From positions 2,418,001-2,482,000 of the forward strand of contig NZ_CP019985.1 of the NCBI RefSeq assembly GCF_002250115.1: a stretch of 64,000 bases of DNA, read 5' to 3'. Shown here in pieces: positions 17,768 to 27,334 of the stretch. The notes beneath the pieces were generated by a model that saw nothing but the letters and a program-made list of their open reading frames with translations, ran no database searches and had not been told where the DNA came from. How positions within the stretch are numbered: position 1 is the stretch's first letter; each line of letters opens with the position of its first letter. The stretch is from Shouchella clausii (lineage in GTDB: Bacteria; Bacillota; Bacilli; Bacillales; Bacillaceae_D). The translations under genes and the position numbers were made by a program.

Positions 17768-18610
17768 ATGCAAGTGAAAATTAGCCATGTGGAAAAGACA
17801 TTTGCCAAAGGCAAAAACGATACACTCCACGTTTTAAATGATATTGACATGACGATTAACGAAGGCGACTTCGTTTCGCTTCTCGGCCCTTCAGGCTGCG
17901 GAAAATCGACGATTCTCAACTTAATTGCTGGGCTTGACTCGCCGACGAGCGGCGACGTGTTCGTCAATGGGAAGCAAGTAAACAAACCTGGCAACGACCG
18001 TGTTGTTGTTTTCCAAGAAGCAGGTTTGTTTCCATGGATGAATGTGCTTGAAAATGTTGCGTATGGACTAAAATTAAAAGGCTTTTCCAATCAAGAAAGT
18101 GCAGAAAAGGCACGTGAAGGTTTGAAAATGGTGCATCTTGGCAACTTTTCCACTGCTTATCCCCATGAGCTATCTGGAGGAATGAAGCAACGTGTCGCGA
18201 TTGCACGGGCGCTTGTGATGGATCCTGATATTTTGCTCATGGATGAACCTTTTGCCGCTCTTGATGAGCAAACGAGAATGGTCCTCCATAAAGAACTGTT
18301 GGAAATATGGGCAGAGACAGGCAAAACGATTTTATTCATTACTCATAATATCCGCGAAGCGGTCATGCTTTCCAATCGAATTGTGTTAATGGGAACAAGA
18401 CCTGGGCGAATAAAAAAAGAGTTTACCGTTCAAGCGGCGTTGCCTCGTGACCCAGCAGATAGTTACCTAGTGGATTTGGAAAGAAGGATCATGAAAGAAC
18501 TTGAAGACGAGATGGAAAAAGTGTTGAAGGAGGAGTTTGGAGATGGTTACAGCTATAAGACGGACCGTATTCGTCGCGGCGATCATAGCTATATGGGAGA
18601 TCATATCTAA
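17768..18610 (+). CDS. ABC transporter ATPase, nitrate/sulfonate/taurine type
   Basis: 280 residues. Walker A GPSGCGKST lies near residue 41, the signature [15 protein letters not shown] near 135, and Walker B ILLMDEPFAALDEQ near 155. FITHNIREAV contains the H-loop. The sequence is of the SsuB/TauB/NrtD class. It is the first gene of a three-gene importer operon (ATPase, permease, binding protein), with AAAGGAGG before ATG 17768. Its 3' end overlaps the permease gene by 68 bases, an unusually long overlap for two real genes, but both readings are well supported. Confidence 0.92.
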   Translation: MQVKISHVEKTFAKGKNDTLHVLNDIDMTINEGDFVSLLGPSGCGKSTILNLIAGLDSPTSGDVFVNGKQVNKPGNDRVVVFQEAGLFPWMNVLENVAYGLKLKGFSNQESAEKAREGLKMVHLGNFSTAYPHELSGGMKQRVAIARALVMDPDILLMDEPFAALDEQTRMVLHKELLEIWAETGKTILFITHNIREAVMLSNRIVLMGTRPGRIKKEFTVQAALPRDPADSYLVDLERRIMKELEDEMEKVLKEEFGDGYSYKTDRIRRGDHSYMGDHI

Positions 18611-19328
18611 AAGCGGCTTCTTTCCAACCTTCCTTTTTCCTCCGTTGATTTTGCCGAATGATCCAGGCGGCGTTACCGTAGTTGGAACGCTTATCAATGG
18701 CATTGCGGACGGACGCATGTTAACAGCAACGGGCCTCACGCTCGGACGGCTGTTGATCGGTTTTGCAATAGCGATTTCTCTTGGCCTTTTGTTCGGTTAT
18801 TTGATTGCCCGCTACAAATGGGTAGACGACACACTCGGCTTTTTGGTGACGGCGTTGCAGTCGATTCCAAGCATTGTTTGGTTTCCGCTAGCGATTGTTT
18901 GGTTTGGCTTAGGCAATGCATCGATTTTGTTTATTGTTACAATCGGAGCTACTTGGACAATGACAGTAAGCGCCAGCACCGGCTTTAAAAACGTGCCCAG
19001 CTTGTATTTGAATGTAGCACGGACGCTTGGCTCATCAGGGGCTCATCTCGTACGGACTGTTGTGTTGCCCGCTTCTGTCCCGCACTTGATTTCCGGTTTG
19101 CGGATGGCCTGGGCTTTCGCTTGGCGGGCAATTATGGCTGGTGAGCTGCTAGGTGGTTCAGGCGGGTTAGGGTATTTGCTTAATATGGGGCGCTCGCTCC
19201 AGCAAATGGATCTCGTCTTGTCGGTCATGATCATCATCGGTATCATTGGCACGTTAATGGATAATCTCGTGTTTTTACGCGCTGAACGATCTGTTCAGAA
19301 AAAGTGGGGCTTGAAGCCAAGTCTATAA
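18543..19328 (+). CDS. ABC transporter permease, SsuC/TauC-like
   Basis: 261 residues with about six helices. The EAA loop is ARTLGSSGAHLVRTVVLPAS near residue 160, followed by GLRMAWAFAWRAIMAGELLG, the signature of nitrate/sulfonate/taurine permeases. I chose ATG 18543 because AAGGAGGAG is seven bases upstream. It sits between its ATPase and its binding protein and overlaps the former. Confidence 0.9.
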   Translation: MVTAIRRTVFVAAIIAIWEIISKSGFFPTFLFPPLILPNDPGGVTVVGTLINGIADGRMLTATGLTLGRLLIGFAIAISLGLLFGYLIARYKWVDDTLGFLVTALQSIPSIVWFPLAIVWFGLGNASILFIVTIGATWTMTVSASTGFKNVPSLYLNVARTLGSSGAHLVRTVVLPASVPHLISGLRMAWAFAWRAIMAGELLGGSGGLGYLLNMGRSLQQMDLVLSVMIIIGIIGTLMDNLVFLRAERSVQKKWGLKPSL

Positions 19329-19360
19329 ACCAAGTACCTGATAAAGAAGGGGAGAGTCGA

Positions 19361-20329
19361 ATGAAAGGAATCATAAAAGCAGGCGCGTTTGCCTGCGTGG
19401 CAGCGCTTGCCTTAGCAGGATGCGGCCAAGGCGCAACAGAAGGGGAAGTTCGGATTGGTTATTTTCCGAATCTCACCCACATTGCTACCATTATTGCGTT
19501 GGAAAATGGCTATTTTGATGAAGAATTTGGCGAGGAGACGACGATTCAAACGATGACTGTTCCAGACGGCAGCGCTTTTATGGAGGCAATGTCGACAAAT
19601 GAGATTGACATCGGCACAGTCGGGCCAGGGCCAGCAATGAATACGTATACGTCCAATCCCGCCCATTCGATTATTGCTGGTGCAGTCAATGGCGGAGCTG
19701 TGTTAATGGTCCGTGAAGATGCTGGTGTGGAGACAGTCGCTGATTTAGCTGGGGAACGGGTAGCAGTGCCGACACTTGGTTCGACGCAGGATGTCATGCT
19801 CCGTAAAGCATTAGCGGATGCAGGGGTTGATGCCGAGGAGGTAGAACTCATTCCACAAGCGCCGGCGGATACGTCGACGTTGTTTAACCAAGGGGACGTG
19901 GCAGCGGCAGCGACCCAGGAACCGTGGGGCAGCTATTTGGAGGAACAAACAGGGGCTCGCTTTTTGTTGGACGCTGATGCGTTTGCGTGGGGAGAGGAAT
20001 CTACCAACACGGTTGTTGTAGCGACGCATGATTTTCTCGATGTCAATGAGGAGTTAGCACGGGCCTATTTGCGCGCGCACAAAAAAGCGGTTGAGTTTGT
20101 CCAAGAGCAACCTCAAGAAGCAGCCGGCATTTTTGTCAGCCATATCAAGGAAGAAACGGGGAACGAGCTGAACATAGCAGAAATAGAGCAATCAATGGAG
20201 CGGTTGTTCCCAACCGTTGACGTTAATGAACAAGTTTTGCAAGAGATGGCCGAAATTGCCCATGAGGCAGGCAATATGAGTTCAACTGATATTGACGGAT
20301 TGGTTGATTTAAGCTATCTAGAAAAGTAA
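19361..20329 (+). CDS. ABC transporter substrate-binding lipoprotein, NMT1/SsuA-like
   Basis: 322 residues. The lipoprotein signal peptide ends in the lipobox LALAGC near residue 20. The mature part has the NMT1/THI5-like fold: IGYFPNLTHIATIIALENGYF, then NEIDIGTVGPGPAMNTY and the NQGDVAAAATQEPWGSYLEE ligand-site region. It captures the substrate outside the membrane for the permease encoded just upstream. Aliphatic sulfonate, taurine or nitrate is likely, but the sequence alone does not choose, and no desulfonating enzyme is encoded nearby. ATG 19361 follows GGGGAGAG. Confidence 0.88.
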   Translation: MKGIIKAGAFACVAALALAGCGQGATEGEVRIGYFPNLTHIATIIALENGYFDEEFGEETTIQTMTVPDGSAFMEAMSTNEIDIGTVGPGPAMNTYTSNPAHSIIAGAVNGGAVLMVREDAGVETVADLAGERVAVPTLGSTQDVMLRKALADAGVDAEEVELIPQAPADTSTLFNQGDVAAAATQEPWGSYLEEQTGARFLLDADAFAWGEESTNTVVVATHDFLDVNEELARAYLRAHKKAVEFVQEQPQEAAGIFVSHIKEETGNELNIAEIEQSMERLFPTVDVNEQVLQEMAEIAHEAGNMSSTDIDGLVDLSYLEK

Positions 20330-20376
20330 AAACAATTGCTGGAAAGGAAAGTTTTCTAATTTGAGGTAGCCAAGCG

Positions 20377-20426
20377 AAACGGACTGAATCGTAAAATCTA
20401 TTTTTTTTAGGATTCAGTCCGTTTTG
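20377..20426 (+). terminator. Terminator after the sulfonate-type ABC operon
   Basis: A perfect 14-bp stem, AAACGGACTGAATC and its complement, with a 20-base T-rich loop and a TTTT tail. The following 240 bases, up to the acetyltransferase gene, show nothing I can assign. Confidence 0.8.
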
Positions 20427-20663
20427 AAACAGCGACCATAATAGAGCGAGAGAGCACTTGACGCCTGCATTTAGCCACGTATTTTCCATACATGGTTTGT
20501 CCAACTGCAAGCATTTGCTCGTTTCTTCCATTGTTGATTCAAACGTGTAAATGACAATATTTATTTTATGTTACTAGAAGAGCAGTGACGTACTGATCTC
20601 ATTAGAAGCTATCTTTTTCAATACAATTGTCTCATGCTTAGGGGGGATCGATCACAAGGCCAT

Positions 20664-21661
<998 letters not shown>

Positions 21662-21684
21662 TATTAAAACTCCTTATATATTAT

Positions 21685-21749
21685 TTTGTTGTAAATGCAA
21701 CAAAAATGATGTATTCATTTTACTCGAATTTTATTGTATTTGCAATAAA
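21685..21749. promoter_or_regulatory. Paired MarR operator-like palindromes
   Basis: TTTGTTGTAAATGCAACAAA at 21685-21704 and TTTATTGTATTTGCAATAAA at 21730-21749 are imperfect 20-bp palindromes of the same design (TTnTTG...TGCAAnAA), centred 45 bases apart upstream of the MarR gene. Confidence 0.65.
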
Positions 21750-21963
21750 AAATGATTATAAAGTCGTCATCGATAGCAAAGCTTCCGAGCCACACATAGG
21801 CTTTAAGTTAAGTGAATCTCTAAAAACAAAATGAACATCATTAGACAGTTTCCCGATATTTTTCACGCCATTGCCTCGTGATTTTAAGCTATAATGGAGC
21901 AACGACATTAGATCGGTTTGCATAGAGAGAAAGGCACGTACAGCAAACGGGAAAGGAGAGGCC

Positions 21964-22527
21964 ATGTCGCGTTTTGTTAAAATTGCTGTTGTTGTTTTGC
22001 TGCTAGCCGCAGCTATTGGCATTATTGCGTATTCAAGCTCCACACCATACGCCAACCAAGACATGAGGGGCATCCTTAGCAGGCTGCCGCTATCGTGGCT
22101 GGAACAGACATTTATCGGCCAGATTTCTTTTGTCTATGGCGGAAGGCCAGTTGGCATTGCTTATACAGGCGTAGAAGCGTTTGTTGAATTTTTCTTGCGC
22201 AAAGGGGCCCATTTTGTTTCTTTCTTTGTGATTGGCGCTTTGGCTTGCCGGTTGTTTGCGTACATCTTCCGCCTGCGCTTTGCAAGTTTTTTCGCCCTTA
22301 TATTCGTTATTGGTTATGCTTCCTTCGATGAGTACAGGCAATCGCTTGTACCAGATCGCACGCCATTAGTGGAAGATGTTTTATTGGATACAGTAGGTGG
22401 AATAACAGGCATTCTCCTTGTTGTTGTATGGGTGTCTGTTCGAAAAATGAGGCAAAGCCGAACGCTTCCTCCAGTAAGCCAGGAGCCGCGGACGAGAATG
22501 GAACGCAGGCAACGGCAACGCGCTTAG
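21964..22527 (+). CDS. VanZ-family membrane protein
   Basis: 187 residues with four hydrophobic segments. VanZ hallmarks are FFLRKGAHFVSFFVIGALA near residue 78, ASFDEYRQSLVPDRTPLVED near 118 and DTVGGITGILL. VanZ homologues are linked to teicoplanin resistance in enterococci but are common in Firmicutes with unknown housekeeping roles. The basic C-terminus (ERRQRQRA) is cytoplasmic. AAAGGAGAG precedes ATG 21964, and TATAAT at 21892-21897 is a possible -10 without a good -35. Confidence 0.85.
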   Translation: MSRFVKIAVVVLLLAAAIGIIAYSSSTPYANQDMRGILSRLPLSWLEQTFIGQISFVYGGRPVGIAYTGVEAFVEFFLRKGAHFVSFFVIGALACRLFAYIFRLRFASFFALIFVIGYASFDEYRQSLVPDRTPLVEDVLLDTVGGITGILLVVVWVSVRKMRQSRTLPPVSQEPRTRMERRQRQRA

Positions 22528-22542
22528 CAAAGACGCAGAAAG

Positions 22543-22582
22543 AAGCGGCAGCCCAGCGATATCGCAGGCTGCCGCTTTGTTG
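22543..22582 (+). terminator. Terminator after vanZ
   Basis: Stem AAGCGGCAGCC / GGCTGCCGCTT, 13-base loop, then TGTTGTT. Confidence 0.75.
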
Positions 22583-22665
22583 TTATTGTGCGTTGGATTT
22601 GCTGATTTGTTCTGTACGCTGCCGTGTAAAGATGTTCATGTGACAGCATGATTGCTGTCTTTTAA

Positions 22666-23370
22666 TCAATGGTTGTTTTTCAGGTTTTGCACAAGTGCAG
22701 CCGTTTTTTTGTGCTTTTCAAAGTGGAGCGCTTTTTCAAAAGCACGGTATGCTTTTTTCTCGCCATGAAACCGGAACATCGCGTATTGATGGAGTTCAAA
22801 TGTCTTTTCTATTTCAAATAGGTTGATTGCTTCTTTAAGGTTGTCTGCCCGCTGGTGAAGGAAATACATTTTAAATTTTTGGATAGCATAGGGCTTTAAA
22901 TAGTAAGGTGGAATATCGGTTTCGGAAACAAGCTGTTGAAATGTTTCTCTGGAAGCTGCTTTTGCCGAATCTAACCGTTGCTTTGCGTGTTCTAGTTTCT
23001 GCTTATACAAGCGGCTGTGTTTAATGAGTCGGTTGATACCATACATTCCTGCAAAGTAAAAGAAAAGAGGCGTTAAAATGAATAGGGCTAAAAACAACAA
23101 CGCCTTGTATAAAAAGAAAGGCAAAGAAAGGAGTTGGAATACAGCGATCAGCCTATTGCCAAATAACGTGTGAAAGGAAAAAAGGAATAGAATGATTGCA
23201 CAAGCAAACCATGTGTTCAGATAGCGTGGGAGAAAAAAGTGACGCAGCGGCCCGCTTGTCAGTTGCTGAAACTGTTCCAGGCATTGCCTCTCTTCTCCTT
23301 GTGCTTGTTCGTTTTGTTCAACGAGCACTTCCAGAGACTGAATATGGGCAAGCCATTGCTTTTGGTTCAT
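22666..23370 (-). CDS. Hypothetical membrane protein with coiled-coil segments
   Basis: 234 residues from ATG 23370 behind GGAAAGGCGGG; the frame extends further upstream but through sequence antisense to the next gene. Two hydrophobic stretches lie at about residues 55-75 and 88-115. They are followed by a long charged helical region (LYKQKLEHAKQRLDSAKAA) and a C-terminal helical tail rich in F, H and K. The tail looks like tandem helical hairpins, but I do not recognise the family. It is divergent from the Crh-like gene. Confidence 0.6.
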   Translation of the reverse strand: MNQKQWLAHIQSLEVLVEQNEQAQGEERQCLEQFQQLTSGPLRHFFLPRYLNTWFACAIILFLFSFHTLFGNRLIAVFQLLSLPFFLYKALLFLALFILTPLFFYFAGMYGINRLIKHSRLYKQKLEHAKQRLDSAKAASRETFQQLVSETDIPPYYLKPYAIQKFKMYFLHQRADNLKEAINLFEIEKTFELHQYAMFRFHGEKKAYRAFEKALHFEKHKKTAALVQNLKNNH

Positions 23371-23521
23371 ACTATCCCGCCTTTCCTTGTTCTTGTCCAG
23401 TTGTTTTATTTTTATGATGTCCGTTTGGCAACAATGACTGTTTTCGCAAGAAGTTCTTGTTCCTCGGTATTTTCGAGTGAAGGCTGCATATAGATGATTC
23501 GAGACGAAAGGAGAGGAAAAG

Positions 23522-23773
23522 ATGGAAAAAACGGTTACGGTCGGACTCGAACATGGGCTCCATGCGAACGCGGCTTCGGCATTTGTCCATGAAGCAGGGC
23601 AGTACAAAGCGGATGTCTACCTTAAGAAAGGATCTTCAACGATTAACGCAAAAAGCATTCTTGGCTTAATGAGCATCGTTGTTCAAAAAGGAGATGACGT
23701 GTTGTTGACAGCAGAAGGTGCAGATGAGGAAGCCGCGATTGAACGATTAAGCACATTTTTGGAAGGAAAATAA
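23522..23773 (+). CDS. HPr-family protein, Crh-like
   Basis: 83 residues, single HPr fold. The regulatory serine is conserved in NAKSILGLMS (Ser45), the site used by HPr kinase to make P-Ser-HPr/Crh, the CcpA corepressor. The active-site loop reads GLHANAAS: the histidine (His14) is present but the arginine and proline that normally follow (HARP) are Asn and Ala. Segments FVHEAGQYKADVYLKK and AKSILGLMS are closer to B. subtilis Crh than to PTS HPr. Crh normally has Gln in place of His, so this is an intermediate form. Probably a catabolite-repression cofactor and a poor phosphotransferase. Confidence 0.85.
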   Translation: MEKTVTVGLEHGLHANAASAFVHEAGQYKADVYLKKGSSTINAKSILGLMSIVVQKGDDVLLTAEGADEEAAIERLSTFLEGK

Positions 23774-23774
23774 C

Positions 23775-23808
23775 GAAAAAACCGGTGCCACGTGCATCGG
23801 TTTTTTTA
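23775..23808 (+). terminator. Terminator after the Crh-like gene
   Basis: AAAACCGGTGC / GCATCGGTTTT stem with one G-T pair, then seven Ts. Confidence 0.85.
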
Positions 23809-23920
23809 TTTAACAAACGATTACCATCCTTGTAGTAAGCAAAGGTCTAACCGACTTTGTGGTAGCCACTTTGCCATAGCTGGAGAAAAGGGCATCATTG
23901 TCCTTTTTGTGAAAAAAGAT

Positions 23921-23949
23921 TTGACAACGCTTTCTCAAGAGACTACAAT
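23921..23949 (+). promoter_or_regulatory. Sigma-A promoter with overlapping cre box, sorbitol-type operon
   Basis: TTGACA at 23921-23926 and TACAAT at 23944-23949 are separated by 17 bases. TTGACAACGCTTTCT at 23921-23935 fits the catabolite response element with one mismatch and covers the -35. CcpA binding there would block transcription when glucose is present. Confidence 0.75.
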
Positions 23950-23962
23950 AACCAATAAGTTC

Positions 23963-24034
23963 ATATCATATGATATAACTTGTAACATATGTTACCGAAT
24001 TTAAACTAATAATATGAAGTGTAACATATGTAAA
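23963..24034. promoter_or_regulatory. Palindromic operators in the leader of the sorbitol-type operon
   Basis: A perfect 14-bp palindrome ATATCATATGATAT (23963-23976), a perfect one GTAACATATGTTAC (23982-23995) and a related site GTAACATATGTAAA (24021-24034) lie between the promoter and the first gene. The spacings of their centres are 19 and 39 bases. They are the natural candidates for binding by the SorC-type regulator encoded at the end of the operon. Confidence 0.6.
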
Positions 24035-24068
24035 AGATCATTCGTTCAAAAAACGAGGAGGAAGATGT

Positions 24069-25325
24069 ATGTCCATTTATCGGGAATTACAAGAGCGTGA
24101 TAAACAACAACAGCCAATTAAAGTGGGAGTAATCGGTGCCGGTCAAATGGGATTCGGTTTAATTTCTCAAATCTCTCGGATCCCAGGAATGGTCGTTGGT
24201 GGGATTTGCGATGTCCATATTGAAAATGCAGAAAAAGCCCGTGATTTTTACCGTTCTCAAGAAAATAGAAAAGTGGAGACTGTTGTTTCTTCTGATTACC
24301 GGGCAGTTATCCAATCAAATACAGTAGAGGTGGTCGTCGATGCAACGGGCGTCCCAGAAGTCGGTGCCAATATTGCCTTGGAGGCGCTTCGTTCAAGAAA
24401 GCATCTTGTGCTGCTAAATGTTGAAGTAGACATTACGATCGGATCATATATGCATAGCATGTTCGATGCGGCTGGCCTTGTCTATTCTGGTTCAGCAGGG
24501 GACGAGCCGGCAGCGATTGTAGAACTTTATGAATTCGCGAAAACAATGGGGTTAGAAGTAGTCGTAGCAGGAAAAGGTAAAAACAACCCACTTAAGCCAA
24601 CAGCCAATCCTGATACATGTGCAGAGGAAGCCAAACAGAAACATATGAGCGCACATATGCTGGCAGCATTCCAGGATGGCACGAAGACAATGGCTGAGAT
24701 GAATTTATTGAGCAATGCGATTGGGCTTGTGCCAGATAAAGTCGGGATGCATGGAGTCGACGCCAACTTAGATAATGTCGCTAAGAAGCTAGATTTGAAA
24801 GAAAACGGTGGCGTCCTTGATTCACTTGGTGTTGTAGAATATGTAAACGGTTTAGCACCTGGGGTGTTTGTCATTGTCAAAAGTGAATTGGAACCTGTAG
24901 ATGAGGAACTGCGCTACTTGTTAAAAGTCAACGCTAACCATGGCCCGCATTACACGTTATACCGTCCGTACCATCTGGCAAGCCTAGAAACACCAATTAC
25001 GATTGCTAAGGCAGTGCTTCATCATGATACGTCGATTCATCCCCTTGGCGCACCGGTTTCTGAAACCGTAGCAGTTGCCAAACGTGCGATTCAGCCAGGT
25101 GAGAGACTGGATGGAATTGGCGGTTATAGTGTAAGAGGCATGTTGGAAACACATCAGGATATGAAGCGGAATGGCCATATTCCGATTGGCCTGATCAGTG
25201 GCAATGTCGTCGCCAAACGAGCCATTGAAGAAGGACAGTTTTTAACGATGGATGATGTCGAACTCGACACAATGACTACTGTTTGGAAGCTGCGTGCATT
25301 GCAAGACCATTTATTTGCTGAATAA
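24069..25325 (+). CDS. NAD(P)-dependent oxidoreductase with SAF domain
   Basis: 418 residues. The N-terminal Rossmann fold starts IKVGVIGAGQMGFGLISQIS near residue 17, followed by a homoserine-dehydrogenase-like NAD-binding region. A C-terminal SAF domain (about residues 340-400: AKRAIQPGERLDGIGGYSV, ISGNVVAKRAIEEGQFLTMDD) follows. It heads the PTS operon in place of a classical sorbitol-6-phosphate dehydrogenase, which is not in the window. It may oxidise or isomerise the imported polyol phosphate, but its reaction cannot be named from sequence. GAGGAGGAAG precedes ATG 24069. Confidence 0.75.
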   Translation: MSIYRELQERDKQQQPIKVGVIGAGQMGFGLISQISRIPGMVVGGICDVHIENAEKARDFYRSQENRKVETVVSSDYRAVIQSNTVEVVVDATGVPEVGANIALEALRSRKHLVLLNVEVDITIGSYMHSMFDAAGLVYSGSAGDEPAAIVELYEFAKTMGLEVVVAGKGKNNPLKPTANPDTCAEEAKQKHMSAHMLAAFQDGTKTMAEMNLLSNAIGLVPDKVGMHGVDANLDNVAKKLDLKENGGVLDSLGVVEYVNGLAPGVFVIVKSELEPVDEELRYLLKVNANHGPHYTLYRPYHLASLETPITIAKAVLHHDTSIHPLGAPVSETVAVAKRAIQPGERLDGIGGYSVRGMLETHQDMKRNGHIPIGLISGNVVAKRAIEEGQFLTMDDVELDTMTTVWKLRALQDHLFAE

Positions 25326-25341
25326 CAAGGAGAAGGTGGAT

Positions 25342-25761
25342 ATGAAGCTTGTACTAATTGCTTGCTGTCTGTTGCTTATTCAATCAGCGTTGACTGCAAT
25401 CCAAGTTCGCTATTACCAAAAATTGATGAAAGCACTAGTTGGAAAATATAGAGGGGAAAAGGGGTACCACCTTTTCTCAGGACAATCCCGCCGTCGAATC
25501 GGGCCTGGTTCTATCGTTCTCTTAGTAGTAGATGAGTCTTACATCATCCAAGAGTGCCAGTGTATGCGAGGGGTAAGTATTCTGTCTACTTTTAAAGAGA
25601 TGGAAGAATACGAAGGAATGCACTTGGGCGAGCTGTTGGACAGGCTTCACACTTCAGAAAAAAAACGTAAGTCTCCTGCATTGCAAACGGCCTTACAGGC
25701 TGCTGGCGAGCAAGCACTAACGGCGATTTCAAAGATGAGGAGAACGACCTCGATTTCTTAA
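25342..25761 (+). CDS. gutM: Glucitol operon activator GutM
   Basis: 139 residues from ATG 25342 (AAGGAGAAGG upstream). An N-terminal hydrophobic segment (LVLIACCLLLIQSALTAIQV) is followed by the GutM pattern YYQKLMKALVGKYRGEKGY and GSIVLLVVDE. GutM is a small activator of sorbitol (glucitol) PTS operons in enterobacteria and Firmicutes; how it works is poorly known. Its position between the oxidoreductase and IIC is normal for gut/srl operons. Confidence 0.85.
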   Translation: MKLVLIACCLLLIQSALTAIQVRYYQKLMKALVGKYRGEKGYHLFSGQSRRRIGPGSIVLLVVDESYIIQECQCMRGVSILSTFKEMEEYEGMHLGELLDRLHTSEKKRKSPALQTALQAAGEQALTAISKMRRTTSIS

Positions 25762-25776
25762 AAAGGAGTGAAAGAG

Positions 25777-26292
25777 ATGGACTGGATTGAATGGTTCGGC
25801 GAGCATTTTATCGGCATGTTTAATGCAGGTGGAGAACAATTCATGAATCTCCTTACTGGCATTGTCCCAACGCTAGTCGTTTTACTAACCTTCACTTACG
25901 CACTAATTAAATTTATCGGGGAGGAACGGGTCACGAAAGCGATCCGTTTCACTTCAAAATATGCACTGCTACGTTACACCGTTATGCCAATCCTATCGAT
26001 TCTACTACTTACGAATCCAATGGCTTACACATTTGGGCGCTTTGTCGAGGAGCGCCAAAAACCTGCTTTCTTTGATTCGCTCGTGTCATTTTTGCATCCG
26101 GTTACAGCCTTATTTCCATACGCAAACGCTGGGGAGCTGTTTGTCTATCTCGGCATAGCAAATGGATTGACACAAGCAGGTTACTCGACGTCGGAGTTAG
26201 CAGTGCGGTTTTTCCTGGTCGGTATTCTGGTTATGCTGATCAGAGGGTTACTGACGGAGCAAATCACAAAATACCTGATGAAGAGAATGTGA
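25777..26292 (+). CDS. srlA: PTS glucitol/sorbitol transporter subunit IIC
   Basis: 171 residues, several membrane helices, with the family motifs [20 protein letters not shown] and [15 protein letters not shown]. With the IIBC protein it forms the membrane channel of the glucitol-family PTS permease. ATG 25777 is preferred over GTG 25768, which directly abuts AAAAGGAG. Confidence 0.92.
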   Translation: MDWIEWFGEHFIGMFNAGGEQFMNLLTGIVPTLVVLLTFTYALIKFIGEERVTKAIRFTSKYALLRYTVMPILSILLLTNPMAYTFGRFVEERQKPAFFDSLVSFLHPVTALFPYANAGELFVYLGIANGLTQAGYSTSELAVRFFLVGILVMLIRGLLTEQITKYLMKRM

Positions 26293-26308
26293 CAGGAGGG
26301 AAACCGGC

Positions 26309-27322
26309 ATGGCATATAAAGCAGTATTTATCAGCAAAGGTTCAGGCGGGTGGGGGACTGGCCTCCGCATTGAACCGAAAGGGAAAAAGACGAAAGTCGT
26401 GTCGATCACAGGCGGGGGAATTCACCCTGTCGCCCAACGCATTGCTGAATTGACTGGGGCAGAAGCAGTCGATGGCTTCAAACATTCAGTCCCAGAAGAT
26501 GAAATGATGTGTGTCGTGATTGACTGCGGCGGAACGGCTAGAATTGGACTATACCCAATGAAACGAATTCCTACAGTTGATATTCTCGCTTCTTCTCCAT
26601 CAGGCCCATTGGCAAAACATATCAAAGAAGACATTTTCGTCTCTGGTGTTACACCGAAAGAAGTGTCCTTGGCAGAAGCAACAGAGGAGAAGCACGATTC
26701 AGCCCCTGCAGAGGAAGAAAGTCGTTTCAACCCAGCAAATAAAGAAGAATTTAAGGAAGAGTACGAAAAAGTCAAAAATGAGCATCGTTCCCAAAATGAT
26801 AACTGGCTCATGCGATTTTCAAAAGGAATCGGAAAAGTCACTGGTGTATTTTATCAGGCCGGACGTGATTCAATTGAAATGCTTATTAAAAATATCATCC
26901 CGTTCATGGCTTTTGTAAGCATGTTGATTGGCATTATCAATTACACGGGAATCGGCGATTTGATTGCCAATACGATGTCACCGCTTGCTAGCTCGATTTG
27001 GGGCTTAATCATCATTGTTATGATCTGCACACTGCCATTTTTATCGCCAGTGCTAGGTCCAGGGGCGGTCATTGCCCAGGTAATCGGTGTCTTGATCGGT
27101 AGCCAAATTGCGCTTGGGAATATTCCGCCGCAATTTGCGTTACCAGCATTATTTGCGATTAACGGTCAAGTGGGAGCCGATTTCGTACCAGTTGGGTTAT
27201 CATTAGGAGAAGCGAAGCCAGAAACAGTACAGTATGGCGTGCCTGCCGTTCTGTATAGCCGCTTGATTACAGGCGTGTTGGCTGTTGTCATTGCCTACGT
27301 GGCTAGTTTTGGCATGTATTAA
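26309..27322 (+). CDS. srlE: PTS glucitol/sorbitol transporter subunit IIBC
   Basis: 337 residues. The N-terminal IIB domain contains [13 protein letters not shown] and the [12 protein letters not shown] segment, whose cysteine near residue 74 is the likely phosphorylation site. A linker rich in E and K follows. The C-terminal membrane domain (from about residue 190) carries [21 protein letters not shown] and [18 protein letters not shown]. It phosphorylates the polyol during transport. GGAGGG precedes ATG 26309. Confidence 0.93.
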   Translation: MAYKAVFISKGSGGWGTGLRIEPKGKKTKVVSITGGGIHPVAQRIAELTGAEAVDGFKHSVPEDEMMCVVIDCGGTARIGLYPMKRIPTVDILASSPSGPLAKHIKEDIFVSGVTPKEVSLAEATEEKHDSAPAEEESRFNPANKEEFKEEYEKVKNEHRSQNDNWLMRFSKGIGKVTGVFYQAGRDSIEMLIKNIIPFMAFVSMLIGIINYTGIGDLIANTMSPLASSIWGLIIIVMICTLPFLSPVLGPGAVIAQVIGVLIGSQIALGNIPPQFALPALFAINGQVGADFVPVGLSLGEAKPETVQYGVPAVLYSRLITGVLAVVIAYVASFGMY

Positions 27323-27334
27323 GGAGGAAAAAGA

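Noticed and set aside
20223-20531. 102-codon minus-strand frame behind the sulfonate-type binding protein
   Set aside because: It crosses a terminator hairpin and the end of a real gene, with no ribosome site.
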